DNA from: Isoetes taiwanensis
Taxonomy: Eukaryota; Streptophyta; Lycopodiopsida; Isoetales; Isoetaceae
Reading direction: 5' to 3'
Assembly (NCBI GenBank): GCA_021234155.1
Contig: JAJEKV010000092.1
Location: 806,001-870,000, forward strand
DNA: 64,000 nt
Shown here: in pieces, positions 10,801 to 21,092 of the stretch
Numbering within the stretch: position 1 is the stretch's first letter
How the letters are laid out: every line of letters begins with the position of its first letter
Notes under the pieces: generated by a model
What the model was told of the DNA's origin: nothing
What the model saw: only the letters and a program-made list of their open reading frames with translations
Databases searched by the model: none
Program-made: the position numbers and the translations under genes

Positions 10801-11180
10801 AGTGGCAGCTGTCCATCCAAAACATTCACAACCGAAACAACCACCATACACTCCGGGACAATCGAATTGTGATGGCGCTCGAAATTGTGGACTCTTCCTT
10901 CTGCCACCTGTTTCCCCAGTAGATAAAGTGAGATCACATCCGCCATCCTACAAACAAGAGATCGTGAACATCGCGGCCGCAATGTTTGTAAGCAAATAGA
11001 GCTCTGTTTTAAAAGTTCTAGTACAAAACGACAATTGAGAACTAAAAGAATGCTAAGGACTTTCGCCACCGCGATCTTATCGAGCATTGGCAAGAACGCG
11101 ATCGCGCTTTCTGCAAGCATCCACACTAGCTGTTTAGCTAAGAACTCGGATATATCTTTCTCTCGGAGTCGAAAACACAT
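7850..11180 (-). pseudogene. DUF8039/DUF7869-type transposase-like gene, broken
   Basis: Minus-strand frames join in order. An N-terminal part near 10,960-10,720 (LPLPIPELEIEKIGEAVGSF, then VLWYKKDI) resembles the DUF8039 domain found in plant CACTA proteins. A basic, cysteine-rich region follows, then a helix-turn-helix-like stretch (KAWHKAYGIPISTFYKWKKL). A segment FSKCNTCIVIKEKL follows. The RNase H-like core has LQLDNCSGQNKN and FMMVGHTHDDIDALF, hallmarks of DUF7869. The C-terminus includes EVFVSWFEPVARKG. Breaks are a TAA at about 9768-9770 in an otherwise continuous frame, and frame changes near 9285, 8940 and 8110. An acceptor-like ttgtttgtag sits just before the ATGGCG at about 10,958, so upstream codons to 11,180 may be intronic. 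Such genes probably derive from DDE transposases; activity is not proven. Family names are from memory of motifs. Confidence 0.75.
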
Positions 11181-11312
11181 GTCGAGATTAGCATGTGGTT
11201 TCGACTCATACTGATAAATATATCGGAGTTCTTAACTAAATAGCAAGTGTAGATGGTTGCAAAAATCGTGACCGCGATCTCGTCGAGCACAAGAGTTAAA
11301 GCAGTGACTTCT
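11050..11312. repeat. Foldback element with about 110-bp inverted arms
   Basis: The left arm (about 11,060-11,170, with gcaagcatccacactagctg and gctaagaactcggatatat) is matched in inverse by the right arm (about 11,198-11,308). I estimate 80-85% identity, with a loop near 11,171-11,197. Both arms carry the GC-rich gatcgcg/cgcgatc motif near their outer ends. The layout fits a MITE or foldback transposon, or a source of hairpin RNA, next to the 5' side of the transposase-like gene. Confidence 0.65.
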
Positions 11313-12323
11313 ACACTAAAGCATTACTCTTACCTCACAGGTCTCGAAATGGTGGCGTCAACGTCTCCTTGTAGCCAATGACCCGTCAGAAACTGCAGTG
11401 CCACCAAACCATGTTTTGGATCATCCACAAGCAGAAAGAAAGCATATATTTGAAACACGTGAACATTGTATAATAAACACAGCAGAGTGCACAGGTTTGT
11501 TGAGAACGTCTATTTTTAAATATTCTAATCCAAAATATCAGCAGGTATCTTATCAATCCATATATTAAATAGTATTCTTTCAGTAGAATCAATTCAATGT
11601 CGAGAACCCTGTAAGGAAACATTCTTTAAGGATGAATTATGTATTATTGATCATCAACTATCAGCACATTCTTAACAGGTAGTAGTTATCAATGAAATTT
11701 ATTGGAACATTAACTTTCAGTTCACTTCACTGAGAGATAGGCATCAGGATAGCCCTTTTACCTTGCCCAAAAGACAAAATTCGATGCAGTGGAAGAAATC
11801 GAAATATATAGTGGCGCAGTGCAAGCGGATTATCAGTGCCCTTGTCAGCGCCTTCAATTGATGCGGGATTCTGCAGCAAAACCTTGGGAGAACGTGGCAT
11901 AGCTTAGGCGCAGCTCGAGCGTCTCCGAGATCTTGCAAAACAAACAAATTTGAATTGGCTTTTCCCGCTTTCACCCAAATGTTTGTTACCGAATTCAAAT
12001 TTTCTTGTCGCTGTCCGCTTTTTTCAGGCCTTTATGGCCGCTTAACATGTGAGGTTCATTTAATTAACTGACTGTACGCGAGAAATTTGAACGCGGACGT
12101 CCAAGTCGATAAAGAGCTCTAGTACGGATTGCGTGCTTTTTGTGTTGGGTATTTTCGCACGGACGCATTTATGGCCGTTAATCAATACAGCCGGCCGGCC
12201 GGCCGGTAATTAATACAGCCGGCATGTAATTAATGCGCCCGCCCGTACGGCGTCATTACGGCTAGCACGACAATCTTGGCATCATTATGCTTGGCGGGCA
12301 TTTAATTTCCGTGACCGCGTTTC
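11313..12323. other. Intergenic region
   Basis: No gene is supported. The only notable sequence is a GGCC-rich run (agccggccggccggccggt, near 12,188-12,208) followed by cagccggc and taattaa repeats. The last 150 bp lead into the promoter of the next gene. Confidence 0.5.
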
Positions 12324-12330
12324 TATATAA
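12324..12330 (+). promoter_or_regulatory. TATA box of the ParB-like gene
   Basis: TATATAA lies 148 bp upstream of the ATG at 12,472, with no ATG between. This would leave a leader of about 115 bases. Confidence 0.45.
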
Positions 12331-12471
12331 ATTTACGGCCAGCCATAGCATCTCAGAGAATTTCCAGCGCCCGCGAATTCTGCAAGCGCCTAGCGCCTTC
12401 GAGCTTTCAGCGGCTTAAAGAACCTCCCTTAAACAACCCGATTTTCGTACTCAGCCAGCGTCTGCGATCCC

Positions 12472-14620
12472 ATGGCACCTAAGGACTCCCTCAGAGAAGG
12501 TAAATCCTAACATTTCAGCTCAGCAAGATCGCGGACGCGATCTTGCTTATTAGATTTTGTTATGTTTTGATTGCTGTAGCTGCTCAGCAAGATCGCGGCC
12601 GCGGTCTTGCTGAGCATAGGTTTTCTTTTCTTGCCCTGCTTAACTGCCACACAACAACGCGGTCGCGATGGTGTCGAGTAGTAGTATAGTAGCTCGGCAG
12701 GATCGCGACCGCGGTGTTCTGAGCTCTTTGTTATTTTTTTGCCTTGCTTAGCTGCTACACAACATCGCGGCCGCGATAGTGTGGAGTAGTAGTATAGTTG
12801 CTTGGAAGGATCGCGGTCGCGGTCTTGCTGAGCAGAGTTTTTCTTGCGTTCATTGTATAACATTATGCAGCCTATCAGGCACTCACCAAAGGCTTTTGTT
12901 TACAGCCCTCGCTCTGTTTCGTGGACTGGATGTCGAATCCATCCGTATTATAACCCCCTCTAACGAAAGGAAATGGTGTATAGAGATTGCACAAGCAATA
13001 CCACACATTAAAGGCGACCGCAGAAAGCACCTGTGCCTGTTCCTGCGCACTGGAAAGAAAGCTGAGGACGTTGAACAAGTTGGCATAGTGGTGGCAATGT
13101 GGGAAGGCAGGAAGAACAATGTGCAAGATGCTATCATATTCAGCATCGAGGACACACACCAATTGCAGTTCCTTGAATACATACTAAAATGGCGCAATTA
13201 TGACCCATCTATGATGATAGCCAGCAAAATGAACAAGCCAGCCACAGGGAAAAACGTCCCAACATCAGCTAAGGGTTATGGCTGGGTGCTGCCATCTTAC
13301 GAATCTCTGTCTTTGTCAGGTATAAAGGGAAACAGAGACATCTTGGTAGGGTTCTCGGCATGCAGAAATGGTTTGTCCACAGACAAGAAGCCTCCGAGCT
13401 GTGCTTTGAAAGCAGTTCGGGACGAGAAAATGCCCTTGGTGATGGACACCAATTGGCTCAGAGCCGTGGCCAAGAAAAAAAGTGTGAAGCCAATTGCTAC
13501 TTTGGGAGAGCCTTCAGCATCAAAAAAAGTTGTTGAAGAACCACAATCCACCATAAACCCCTCCGGTATTATTAACCCTACTCTTCCTCTTGCTTTAAAG
13601 GCCCCAGATAGCTCTACCTGTGGTGGATTTATTCCAAACAAAATTACTACTTTCAAAATAAACCTTCGAAATCTGAACACTGACGATAGCCCGCAGCCCA
13701 GCAATTCTCAAACCCCCCCTTCTGTTACGGAAGCCTCTTCTACTAAGTTGTTGACATGGCCACACGCACCTGCCATTCCAATCGAGTTGAAGTTCAATCC
13801 GGAAGAGGAACGCAAGATGGCAGAGCAGACCACTCAAAAGCTTGAACAGTTTAAACGGTTTCACCCCTTAGGGTTAACTGGTTTACCAAGATTTCTATTT
13901 TTGATTGTGAACCTGCACCAGCAAACCTGACACACCGAATGCGCTCAAATGACCATGTTCAAACTCTGGTTAAAAGCTTCAAGACATACCCAACAGAGGT
14001 CCTCACGCCTGCTGACGTCGTGCCATTTGACCCCATTACCAGGTAACTGATTCTTTATCTTTTGGACATTCGTTGTTTAGATTCGACTTGATGGTTGTCC
14101 ATTTTTTCAGGAGGAGGGTGACATGGAGCAATCCAGAGGATTGAAAGGGCAAGAAATTTTACATTATTTCTGGCAACCACAGTATTTGCGCGGCACAACT
14201 CCTTTGTTCGGTCGTCGGCCAGTTGGAGCAGCAACTAGAATTTGCTAAAGTATATGCTAGAAGAAGATCGAAGAAGAAGAAGAAGAAGAGATTTTAACGT
14301 CACGCCACAAGGCAGCGTCCTATCGGAGAGTGCTCAACGGAAATCTTACAGACAAGGAATATATAGAGTTGAGCATTCAATGCAACGAAGTAATTGCAAA
14401 TACCGTCTACAGAGAGCCTCTAATTGAAAAGCTGTAACAACTTCGTCATCAGCACAAGGCTTATGGCTGTCCTCCACAAGGACCGATAGGGACTGCTACG
14501 AGTTTAGCTTGGAAGGTATTTCTTCATTTTCTATTCACCAACATCGCGGCCGCGATCTTGATGACCTTTGCTTCTGCAGGATTTCCATGAAATTGCAACC
14601 ACCACTTTGAAAGTGGGTGT
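12472..14620 (+). pseudogene. Intron-containing gene with ParB/sulfiredoxin-like motif, broken
   Basis: Exon 1 (12,472-12,499) encodes MAPKDSLRE and ends at a GTAAAT donor. The acceptor tttgtttacag (to 12,905) joins it in frame to a long exon starting LALFRGLDVESI. That exon continues in frame to about 13,865, shifts frame near 13,870-13,890, and runs to a donor at 14,043. The shifted part has HVQTLVKSFKTYP and LTPADVVPFDPITR. After the acceptor ttttttcag (to 14,110), exon 3 contains an in-frame TGA and then KGKKFYIISGNHSICAAQLL. The order resembles the ParB/Srx fold, whose core ends in a GxHRxxAA-like motif. Coding-like text with another shift reaches a donor near 14,514 and an exon DFHEIATTTLKV. 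Function is unknown; a nuclease or DNA-binding role is only suggested by fold. The middle of the protein is proline- and serine-rich. Confidence 0.5.
12522..12838. repeat. Intron array of GC-rich palindromes
   Basis: Intron 1 of the ParB-like gene contains palindromes of the form GATCGCGNNCGCGATC or close variants at 12,527, 12,591, about 12,656, 12,701, 12,763 and 12,809. Several are extended by cagcaag/cttgctgag arms. A unit of about 108 bp (gctta-ctgc-acacaac ... gtgt-gagtagtagtatag) is repeated in tandem from about 12,630 and again from about 12,739. The reverse strand is also open for over 100 codons because of this repeat, which is unlikely to be coding. Confidence 0.8.
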
Positions 14621-15279
14621 GTTTTTTTTTAAGGTACTCAACTTTTTATGTGGGCGACGCTTGTGCTGGTCGGGTGCTGGACCCGTCAAGTGAAATTTTT
14701 TTCGCTCGTCATAGCACTTCACCCGCCATTTCCTCCCGAAGCCAAATTACGTTGGTCGATCGAAGCCCGAAATTGCCACTTCAAAGCAATCCGTGCGGGT
14801 TGTTGATCCGTCTTCTGATGATCGTAGGTGATGACGCCATGTTGGCAAGCAATTTGAAAGTAAATTTGGCGGTTTTGAAGTTCTTCAGAGTATAAATACC
14901 ATGAATTTCTTTGCTGCTAGATTTCTCCAATTCTGTCTATGGCGGAATGGAGAGAAGCTTTTCGTGCATCTGTGTGCAAGAATCAAGTTAATTTTGATGT
15001 TGCAAAACTGCTATCTAGCCTCCAAGTTTTCCAGAGTCAGACTGAAAATTTTTTTGGCGGTTGTTCCCGAATTGCTAATGCAATTTGTCGAGCAATCCAT
15101 AAGTGCTGATTCAAGAACATAGCCAACAAGTTTCAGGGCGAATGCGAATTTAATTTGTGCTAGATATTTACCATGGTAATTGAGGATCATGATGCATTTC
15201 ATTTTCATGTATGCTGAAATGCATATTAATCTATGAGTTTGCTTTGAACTGAAAGAATTTGGACAAGATCGGGTTACAT
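14621..15279. other. Spacer between two broken genes
   Basis: No clear exon is seen. A short open plus-strand stretch around 14,640-14,890 (DPSSEIFFARHSTS) could be degraded coding sequence of the upstream gene. The motif agtataaatacc near 14,889 resembles a TATA box but lies almost 400 bp before the next start codon. Confidence 0.3.
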
Positions 15280-18200
15280 ATGGCTACATCAATTCCTATA
15301 GATTCAGGTAATTTTGAACTTACATATTTGTTGTTGATTTCTTTCCTTATTTGTTGATGTTTGCTTTAATTCTAGAAAATGTTTACTGTCACAATCCCGA
15401 ACCTTATGGAGACAATGAAGAGTCTGCATTTCATGAAGCTTTGCAACCTTCTTACCATGAAGGTGATTTCCAAGAGTCCGAAGGGTGGCGCCAGCAGGGA
15501 ACTCAAGATGTCCAAAGTGAAGAAGGTGTGCAACCTTCTTTAAGTCGATTTCAAGGAATTGGATTCCTTGAATTTACTTTGAACTTTTCTTTTGCTAATC
15601 TTTGTTGTCTTTCTTGTTATGAAGGGTGTCACCAAGATAATACACAAGGAACCCAATGTCATGATCAATCTCATTTTCAAGGTAAGCAAGGTTTGCATGA
15701 TTTAACAACTCTACAAAGGTTTCTTTGACTTTTTTTTCACTTTGATTTTTTTCTAGCAGATTGTCATGCTTTTAGAAGGTATAGAGCTGAGTTAAGGAGA
15801 AAAAGAGAGAGCTTAAGAGGGAAAGGGAAATTGCAGCAGATGAAGAAGCATTGCTCCAAGGTGATCTAAGCACATGGAAGAAGAGAATGCTATCAAAAAA
15901 GGTTGCAAGATGAAGGTGAAAAAGGTTCTTGGTAATGCAAGTTGTAGGGATAGGAAAGAGATAATTAAGTCTGGCTGCAAAGTGGCTACCGAACTTGTTG
16001 TTCCTAACTCCAAGGATGAATCAGAATGAAGAAAATTGTGGAGAATTTAAAGAACTCTTTTTGCAGATCATAAGAATGAGAAGAAAACAGATATTAAGAG
16101 GGCAAGAATTGCTGCCATGGTTTATCTTTGTCAATACCAATATTAACAAATCAGCTTTCTCGTAACTCTATGCCCGAACGAAAAGATTGTCAACAATTTG
16201 TAAGAAAGAAGAGTAGATGCTGAACTTGGTGAGGGTCCATGGTCCATGTTCAAAAATAAGATTAGATGTGACAAACTCTCTTATGACGAGAGAAAACTAG
16301 TGGTGGATTTTTGGAGACACAATACAAGAGTTTCCCCATGTAAGAAACATGTCATCAAGATAAAAGCAACTTCTGGAAAGAAGATATTGCATGCACTACA
16401 CTTTCTTGAAGAGACACAGGTAATTTTAAAGCAATTTGTTTTCAAATTGTTAAGGTTTAAGATTTTCAACTTAAGGTTGTTGATATGTTGTTGCTGTTTC
16501 TGCAGCAAGTTTTCTTCCAACGATTTGAAAGGCAATATCCATACTTTCAAATATCATTTCTGACATTCCATGCTCTAAAGCCTCCATATGTCAGGAAGGT
16601 AAAAGATAGAGAGACTTGCTGCTGTATCTACCATTTGAGAGTTGACTTTGTGAGACATGCCATAAACAAAGTAAGATTAGATCAGGACCTCCATGGTCCA
16701 AATTGCACATGCAATTGTGATGTATGTGGTATAGGACCAACCTGCAATGCATCTAAAGCTACATATGCTTCAACCTCTGAGCTTTGGAGATCTTTGGTAT
16801 GTCCTAAGGATGAATCAGAAGAGTGGCATCAACATAATTGTCTGCTGCTTAAATGCAAGGCTTGTGGAAAAAATAAAGTGCCAACTTGTCCAAAAGAAAG
16901 AGATTACAAGTTGAACCATCAAGTAGATTGGAAGACATTTGATAAGGTAATTCAAATTGTTATTCTTAAATGAGATATTCTTTTCAGCTCAAACTCTTCT
17001 TTTGAACATAACAGGTTTATGAGGAGGACAAGGTAACATTCTGCTTTCTAATGATGAAATAATGTTAATAGAGTTTGGTATTGCCAATTGCCATTCTTAT
17101 AGCAATAGTTAAAATGGGACAGAGCATAGTTGAAGAGCATCTTAATAAGGTTCTTTGAGAAGGAAAAACTTGTTAAGAAGAAAGGAGCTGGCGAGAAGAC
17201 CGCAGGGAAGAACAATCTTTGGTCGGAAAGAAAGGTGGTCTTTGGCAAGGCTAGCTGCTTGAGAATTGGGATGAAAGAAAGGTGGTCTTTGGTAAGATGT
17301 TGATGAGAATTCAGTCGGAAAAGAAGATCAGAAGGCTAAGAAGAAGGTATTACAAGTAACTTGAAATGTTAAATCCAAAAGGTGGTACTTGATATATGTT
17401 TTTGCTTCTTTTGTAGGAAGCTCCCAAACTGTCAACAAGCTTGTTTACAAGGCGACACCCGATGCTTGAGTTGTTCCAATTTGCTGATACCTTCCTCATT
17501 CCATTCATCCCTCATAATTATGAAGCCGGATGGCAAGCAAAACAGTTTAGGGAGTGTTTGGCGGCTTTTCCAAAGGACACTATAGTTTGATGATTGACTT
17601 TGCAGAGAACTACACCTTCAAAATCCAACAAGAAATACAAAGCTTGCATTGGAGGAATGACCAATGCACCATTTTGGTGCACATCACATATAGGCATGCT
17701 CCACCTTCTACGTAATCGGAATAGAAAGATCATTAAGGAAACACATTTTTACATAAGTGATGATAGAGAACATGATGTACTCTTTCGTTCAACATTGTTT
17801 GCAAAACATGTTTTTCCTTGCTGACAAGGGTGTCCATTACAAGAATCATGTCATGTGGTACGATGGATGTTCCCATCAATTTAAAGAAGCAAGGATGTTC
17901 TACTTCCTAGGCGGGTTCTTTCAAAAGCTTTGGAAAACCAATACACTAGAATTTCTTTGCATCATATCATGGCAAAGGTAATTACTTTTATTTTAGTCTA
18001 TTGGTTCTTTTTTAATTGGCATTTCTTTAAAATTCTGTAATCAATCCTTGCAGGTGAGCATGATGGTGCTGGTCTTTGTAATAAAAGAGCCCTCACACAT
18101 GAGATGTTGAAGAGGAATTCAGTACCACTAAGGAATCACATGATGCAGTTGTGTTTTGCAGAGCACATTTTAAGTCAGATTGTGACAATGAAGGAGATCA

Positions 18201-18970
18201 TCCTTGCAGGTACACAGTAGTTCAGGTTTTACATGTTGTTTGCATTGCATGTTATTTTACATGATTCCTTTTGCAGATATTTTTGGGAGATAGCTATCAA
18301 TGAGGTTGATAGAAGTGACAATCATGATTGTAAGACATTAACAGGTTCCAGAAAGTTGCATTGTATCAGACCTGTGCATTCCAATGACCCTACTCAGGTT
18401 GCTCATATGGATTTCAGTTGCTTCTGTAATTACTGTTGGGCAGGAAAGTTTGGGAAGTGCATAAACAAAAGCAGAATAGGATCTTGGGTTTATTCGAACT
18501 AATTCCAGTCTTGAAGAAGTGGAAACATTCTGTGGTCCTATCTATGAAGGGGATCATGAATGGGTTTCGATGTAGTTGATGTTGGGGATAATTTTGCAAA
18601 TTACCATCCGAGGCCAACAACAAGGAACAGGTAGACTTCTACATCATCAAATGCACTAAGCCTAAACACATTGTAGAGAGGGCCTTTAAAGATGCATGGG
18701 GTGCTAAATTTGCTAGAAGAGAAGTGGTCCTCTCAGGTAAGTATTATAAGTTTTAGGAGGTAGTGAATTTGAATTGCTTGAAGATGCACCGGAGTGCAAT
18801 GCATACTGACCACTTGGTCATGTCGTGTTGCTTTGATATGGTGGTCGTGAAGTGAAAACATATACAAACTTCCAAAGGATGTTCATGATCATCTTTTAGA
18901 TCGAGTTTTGGAGCACAAGAGTAGTCTTTATGCAGATAGCTTAGTAGATGAGGATGAGCCTGCACCGAGT
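15280..18970 (+). pseudogene. Second RNase H-like transposase-type gene with introns, broken
   Basis: Exon 1 (15,280-15,307, MATSIPIDS) splices in frame at GTAATT/ttctag into ENVYCHNPEPYGDN. Later parts include SYDERKLVVDFW (about 16,270) and QVFFQRFERQYPYFQISF followed by VKDRETCCCIYHLRVDF. A cysteine-rich zinc-binding region (CTCNCDVCGI to CKACGKNKVPTC, about 16,706-16,875) follows. The core is DFAENYTFKIQQEI, SLHWRNDQCTILVH (17,596-17,680), FVQHCLQNMFFLADKG, WYDGCSHQFKEARMF (about 17,857) and GEHDGAGLCNKRA (about 18,054). These look like the three acidic blocks of a DDE/RNase H fold. C-terminal pieces are QVDFYIIKCTKPKH and AFKDAWGAKFARREVV. Frame changes occur near 15,810, 17,585, 17,755 and 17,965. 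The family, also seen in animals, is distinct from the minus-strand DUF7869 gene. Confidence 0.65.
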
Positions 18971-19794
18971 TCTTCAATGAGAAATGGAACCAAATGAATT
19001 CTTTACTATCATACAAGCATTGCTAGTGCTAACCAAATTGTATTCAATTGTAACATTCATATTCAAGTAATAAAGAAAAGTTTCATTCTTTTTTTGCTAT
19101 TGCAGAATCTAGTTTGAATAGTACACTTTGCACTGATTTCCCAATTCCAGAAAAAGACTGTGTACTTCAAATGCCAAATGCTAGCAGGCCTTAATGTATT
19201 TCGTGTTGAATCCAGCTGGTTTATATGCTTGAGAGATGTACTTAAGTAGATATAAAACTTTCTCTCAAGTCAGATGCACTTAGCTATTTCAAAAGATCGT
19301 CATTGACCAGGTCAAAAATTGGTCAATGACCCGGGCAGTGAGCTAAGATTTGCAACAGAGTGTGCAAGCCATAAACCATGGGAAAGGGCAAATAGAATTT
19401 GAGCTGTATGCATGTTTGAATTGTATTGCAGAATACTTCTGTGGTATTGCAGAATATCAATTGAATTGTTTGAATATCATTTGAATTGTTTTAATTCTTC
19501 TGTGGTATTGCAGAATATCGTTTGAATTGTAAGAATTGGTTACAGGTACAAAACACTTTGCATAAACAAGAGAACTGAACCAATGAAGAAAAAAAATATA
19601 CAAAAATTTTAAAGAAGCACAAAGTTCATATATTCAAGTGGTTACAGACATGGTCACATTCAAAAAATTGCAGACCTGTCACATATTCAACATGTAGTTT
19701 ACATATTCAATAACTTAGAGACCTGTCATATATTCACAAAATTGCAGATCATACTCAAAATTTACCTGACAGAGCAGTTAACATTGAAAACTTA
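18971..19794. other. AT-rich spacer with short repeats
   Basis: No gene is seen. A 9-bp inverted repeat (tcattgacc/ggtcaatga) lies at about 19,300-19,330. The phrase cttctgtggtattgcagaat occurs at about 19,435 and again at about 19,497. The motifs gacctgtcacatattca and catattcaa recur around 19,670-19,735. Confidence 0.4.
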
Positions 19795-19817
19795 AGACAC
19801 TACAAGGGATAGTCGTC

Positions 19818-20240
19818 CTTCAACGACGTCGAGACGTCGACGAACGACGGGTCGTCGTCGAAAAATGACGACATCGTCGTTCAACGACGACAACGTCGTT
19901 TTGACGTCGTTCAACGACGTGTATCAGGGCTGACGTGTCAGATTTGCCTGCGTGGCATGGTGCTGGTGCCTAGCTGGCCTGCCTGCGTGTCAATACACGT
20001 CAGCTGGACGTCGTTCAACGATGTTTCACATAGCTGACGTCGCGCCGCGTCCTGCGTGGAAATGGGATGTTGCCAACCTGGCAGCCTGCGTGTCAAGACG
20101 CGCCAGCTGGACGTCGTTCAACGACGTCTCACAGAGCTGACGTTTCATGTTGGCATCCGTGGCATGGTGCTGGTGCCAAGCTGGCCTGCCTGCGTGCCAG
20201 GACACGTCAGCCTCGACGTCGTTAAACGACATTACACAGG
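19818..20240. repeat. Left subterminal repeats, block 1
   Basis: About 3.5 copies of a roughly 108-bp unit start with gacgtcgttcaacgacg (19,903; about 20,009; about 20,111; the last at about 20,215 reads gtcgttaaacgac). Each then has gctgacg, a tggcatggtgctggtgcc-like stretch, and gcctgcgtgtca. Denser, simpler cgtcgt/acgacg text fills 19,818-19,900. Confidence 0.8.
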
Positions 20241-20269
20241 AAATTTTTCTCTTTTTTTTTGCCAAATAA

Positions 20270-20295
20270 AAACCCTAACCCTAACCCTAACCCTG
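20270..20295. repeat. Short telomere-like run (aaccct)4
   Basis: Four units of aaccct follow taaa. This is the 6-base TTAGGG type rather than the common plant 7-base TTTAGGG. It is too short to be a telomere; it could be a telo-box-like promoter motif or a repair scar. Confidence 0.6.
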
Positions 20296-20372
20296 AATCC
20301 ACGTTATAAGTGGATCCATCAGTAGCTGCTGTTATTCTTATCTTTTGAGTGTTCTTCCCTATCTTGCTATAA

Positions 20373-20678
20373 TGGTCCCAAGCGGTTGAAGACCACCTTC
20401 GGCGATATGTTCCTTCTAGCGGTAATCCTCCTCCTCAAGGGAAGACAACTCCAAAGAACCCCCGGCTTCTCATTGAGAACCCTCCCTTCACCATCGTGGC
20501 AAAGATGAGTGAAAAGGAGCTTCTGATTGCACTAACATCTGGCGTTCCATGCGGGGAACGACTGGTAGAATGGCTCACCGAGCCAAACAAAGAGAAAATG
20601 ACATTAATGGTGCAGATAATGATGCAAATGGTTGCATCAAACTGTCACGTCCTCAGGATGGACATAAGTAATGTATAA
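20373..20678 (+). CDS. Open exon-like frame of about 100 codons, unknown
   Basis: The frame is open from just after a TAA at 20,370 to a TAA at 20,676. It has SQAVEDHLRRYVPSSGNPPP and RLLIENPPFTIVAKM upstream of the first ATG (20,496). It then has SEKELLIALTSGVPCGERL and EWLTEPNKEKMTLMVQIM. Its amino-acid make-up is protein-like and it lies between the two left subterminal repeat blocks, where an element gene or captured exon could sit. No acceptor site is evident. I do not recognise the family. Confidence 0.35.
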   Translation, partial: WSQAVEDHLRRYVPSSGNPPPQGKTTPKNPRLLIENPPFTIVAKMSEKELLIALTSGVPCGERLVEWLTEPNKEKMTLMVQIMMQMVASNCHVLRMDISNV

Positions 20679-20819
20679 GCTTTTTTTTTTTTGAATGGAA
20701 ACAATAAGTTTTTTTATCTATTTGTGTTGTCGTTGTATAAGCTTATTTTATGAATGGGAACAAATCAGTTTTTTTATTTATTTGTGTTATTTGTATTGTA
20801 TGTTGTTTCTGTTATATTA

Positions 20820-21092
20820 AACAATCACAGTTGGTCGTTTAACGACGTTATGATCATTTGACGTCGTTAAACGACGTTATGATCATCTGACGTGGCATAT
20901 GAGGGGCATCGACGCCCGGCCCACGCTGGGGCATGCCTAGGTGTCGGGGCGATCCGGCTTCATTTGACGTCGTTAAACGACGTTATGATCATCTGACGTG
21001 GCATATGAGGGGGCATCAGACGGCCCAAGCTGACGTGGCATGCCTAGGTGTCAGGACAGTCAGCTTGGCGTCGTTAAACGACGTCACCGCAT
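20820..21092. repeat. Left subterminal repeats, block 2
   Basis: Two copies of a roughly 105-bp unit contain gacgtcgttaaacgacg, ttatgatcatctgacgtgg, catatgagg-ggcatc and gcatgcctaggtgtc. The last core (ggcgtcgttaaacgacgtc, 21,066) abuts the first satellite monomer. Confidence 0.8.

Noticed and set aside
12507-12863. Minus-strand 118-codon frame with repeated YYYST..SRPRCCVA motifs
   Set aside because: It lies entirely in an intron and its periodicity follows the ~108-bp palindrome repeat.
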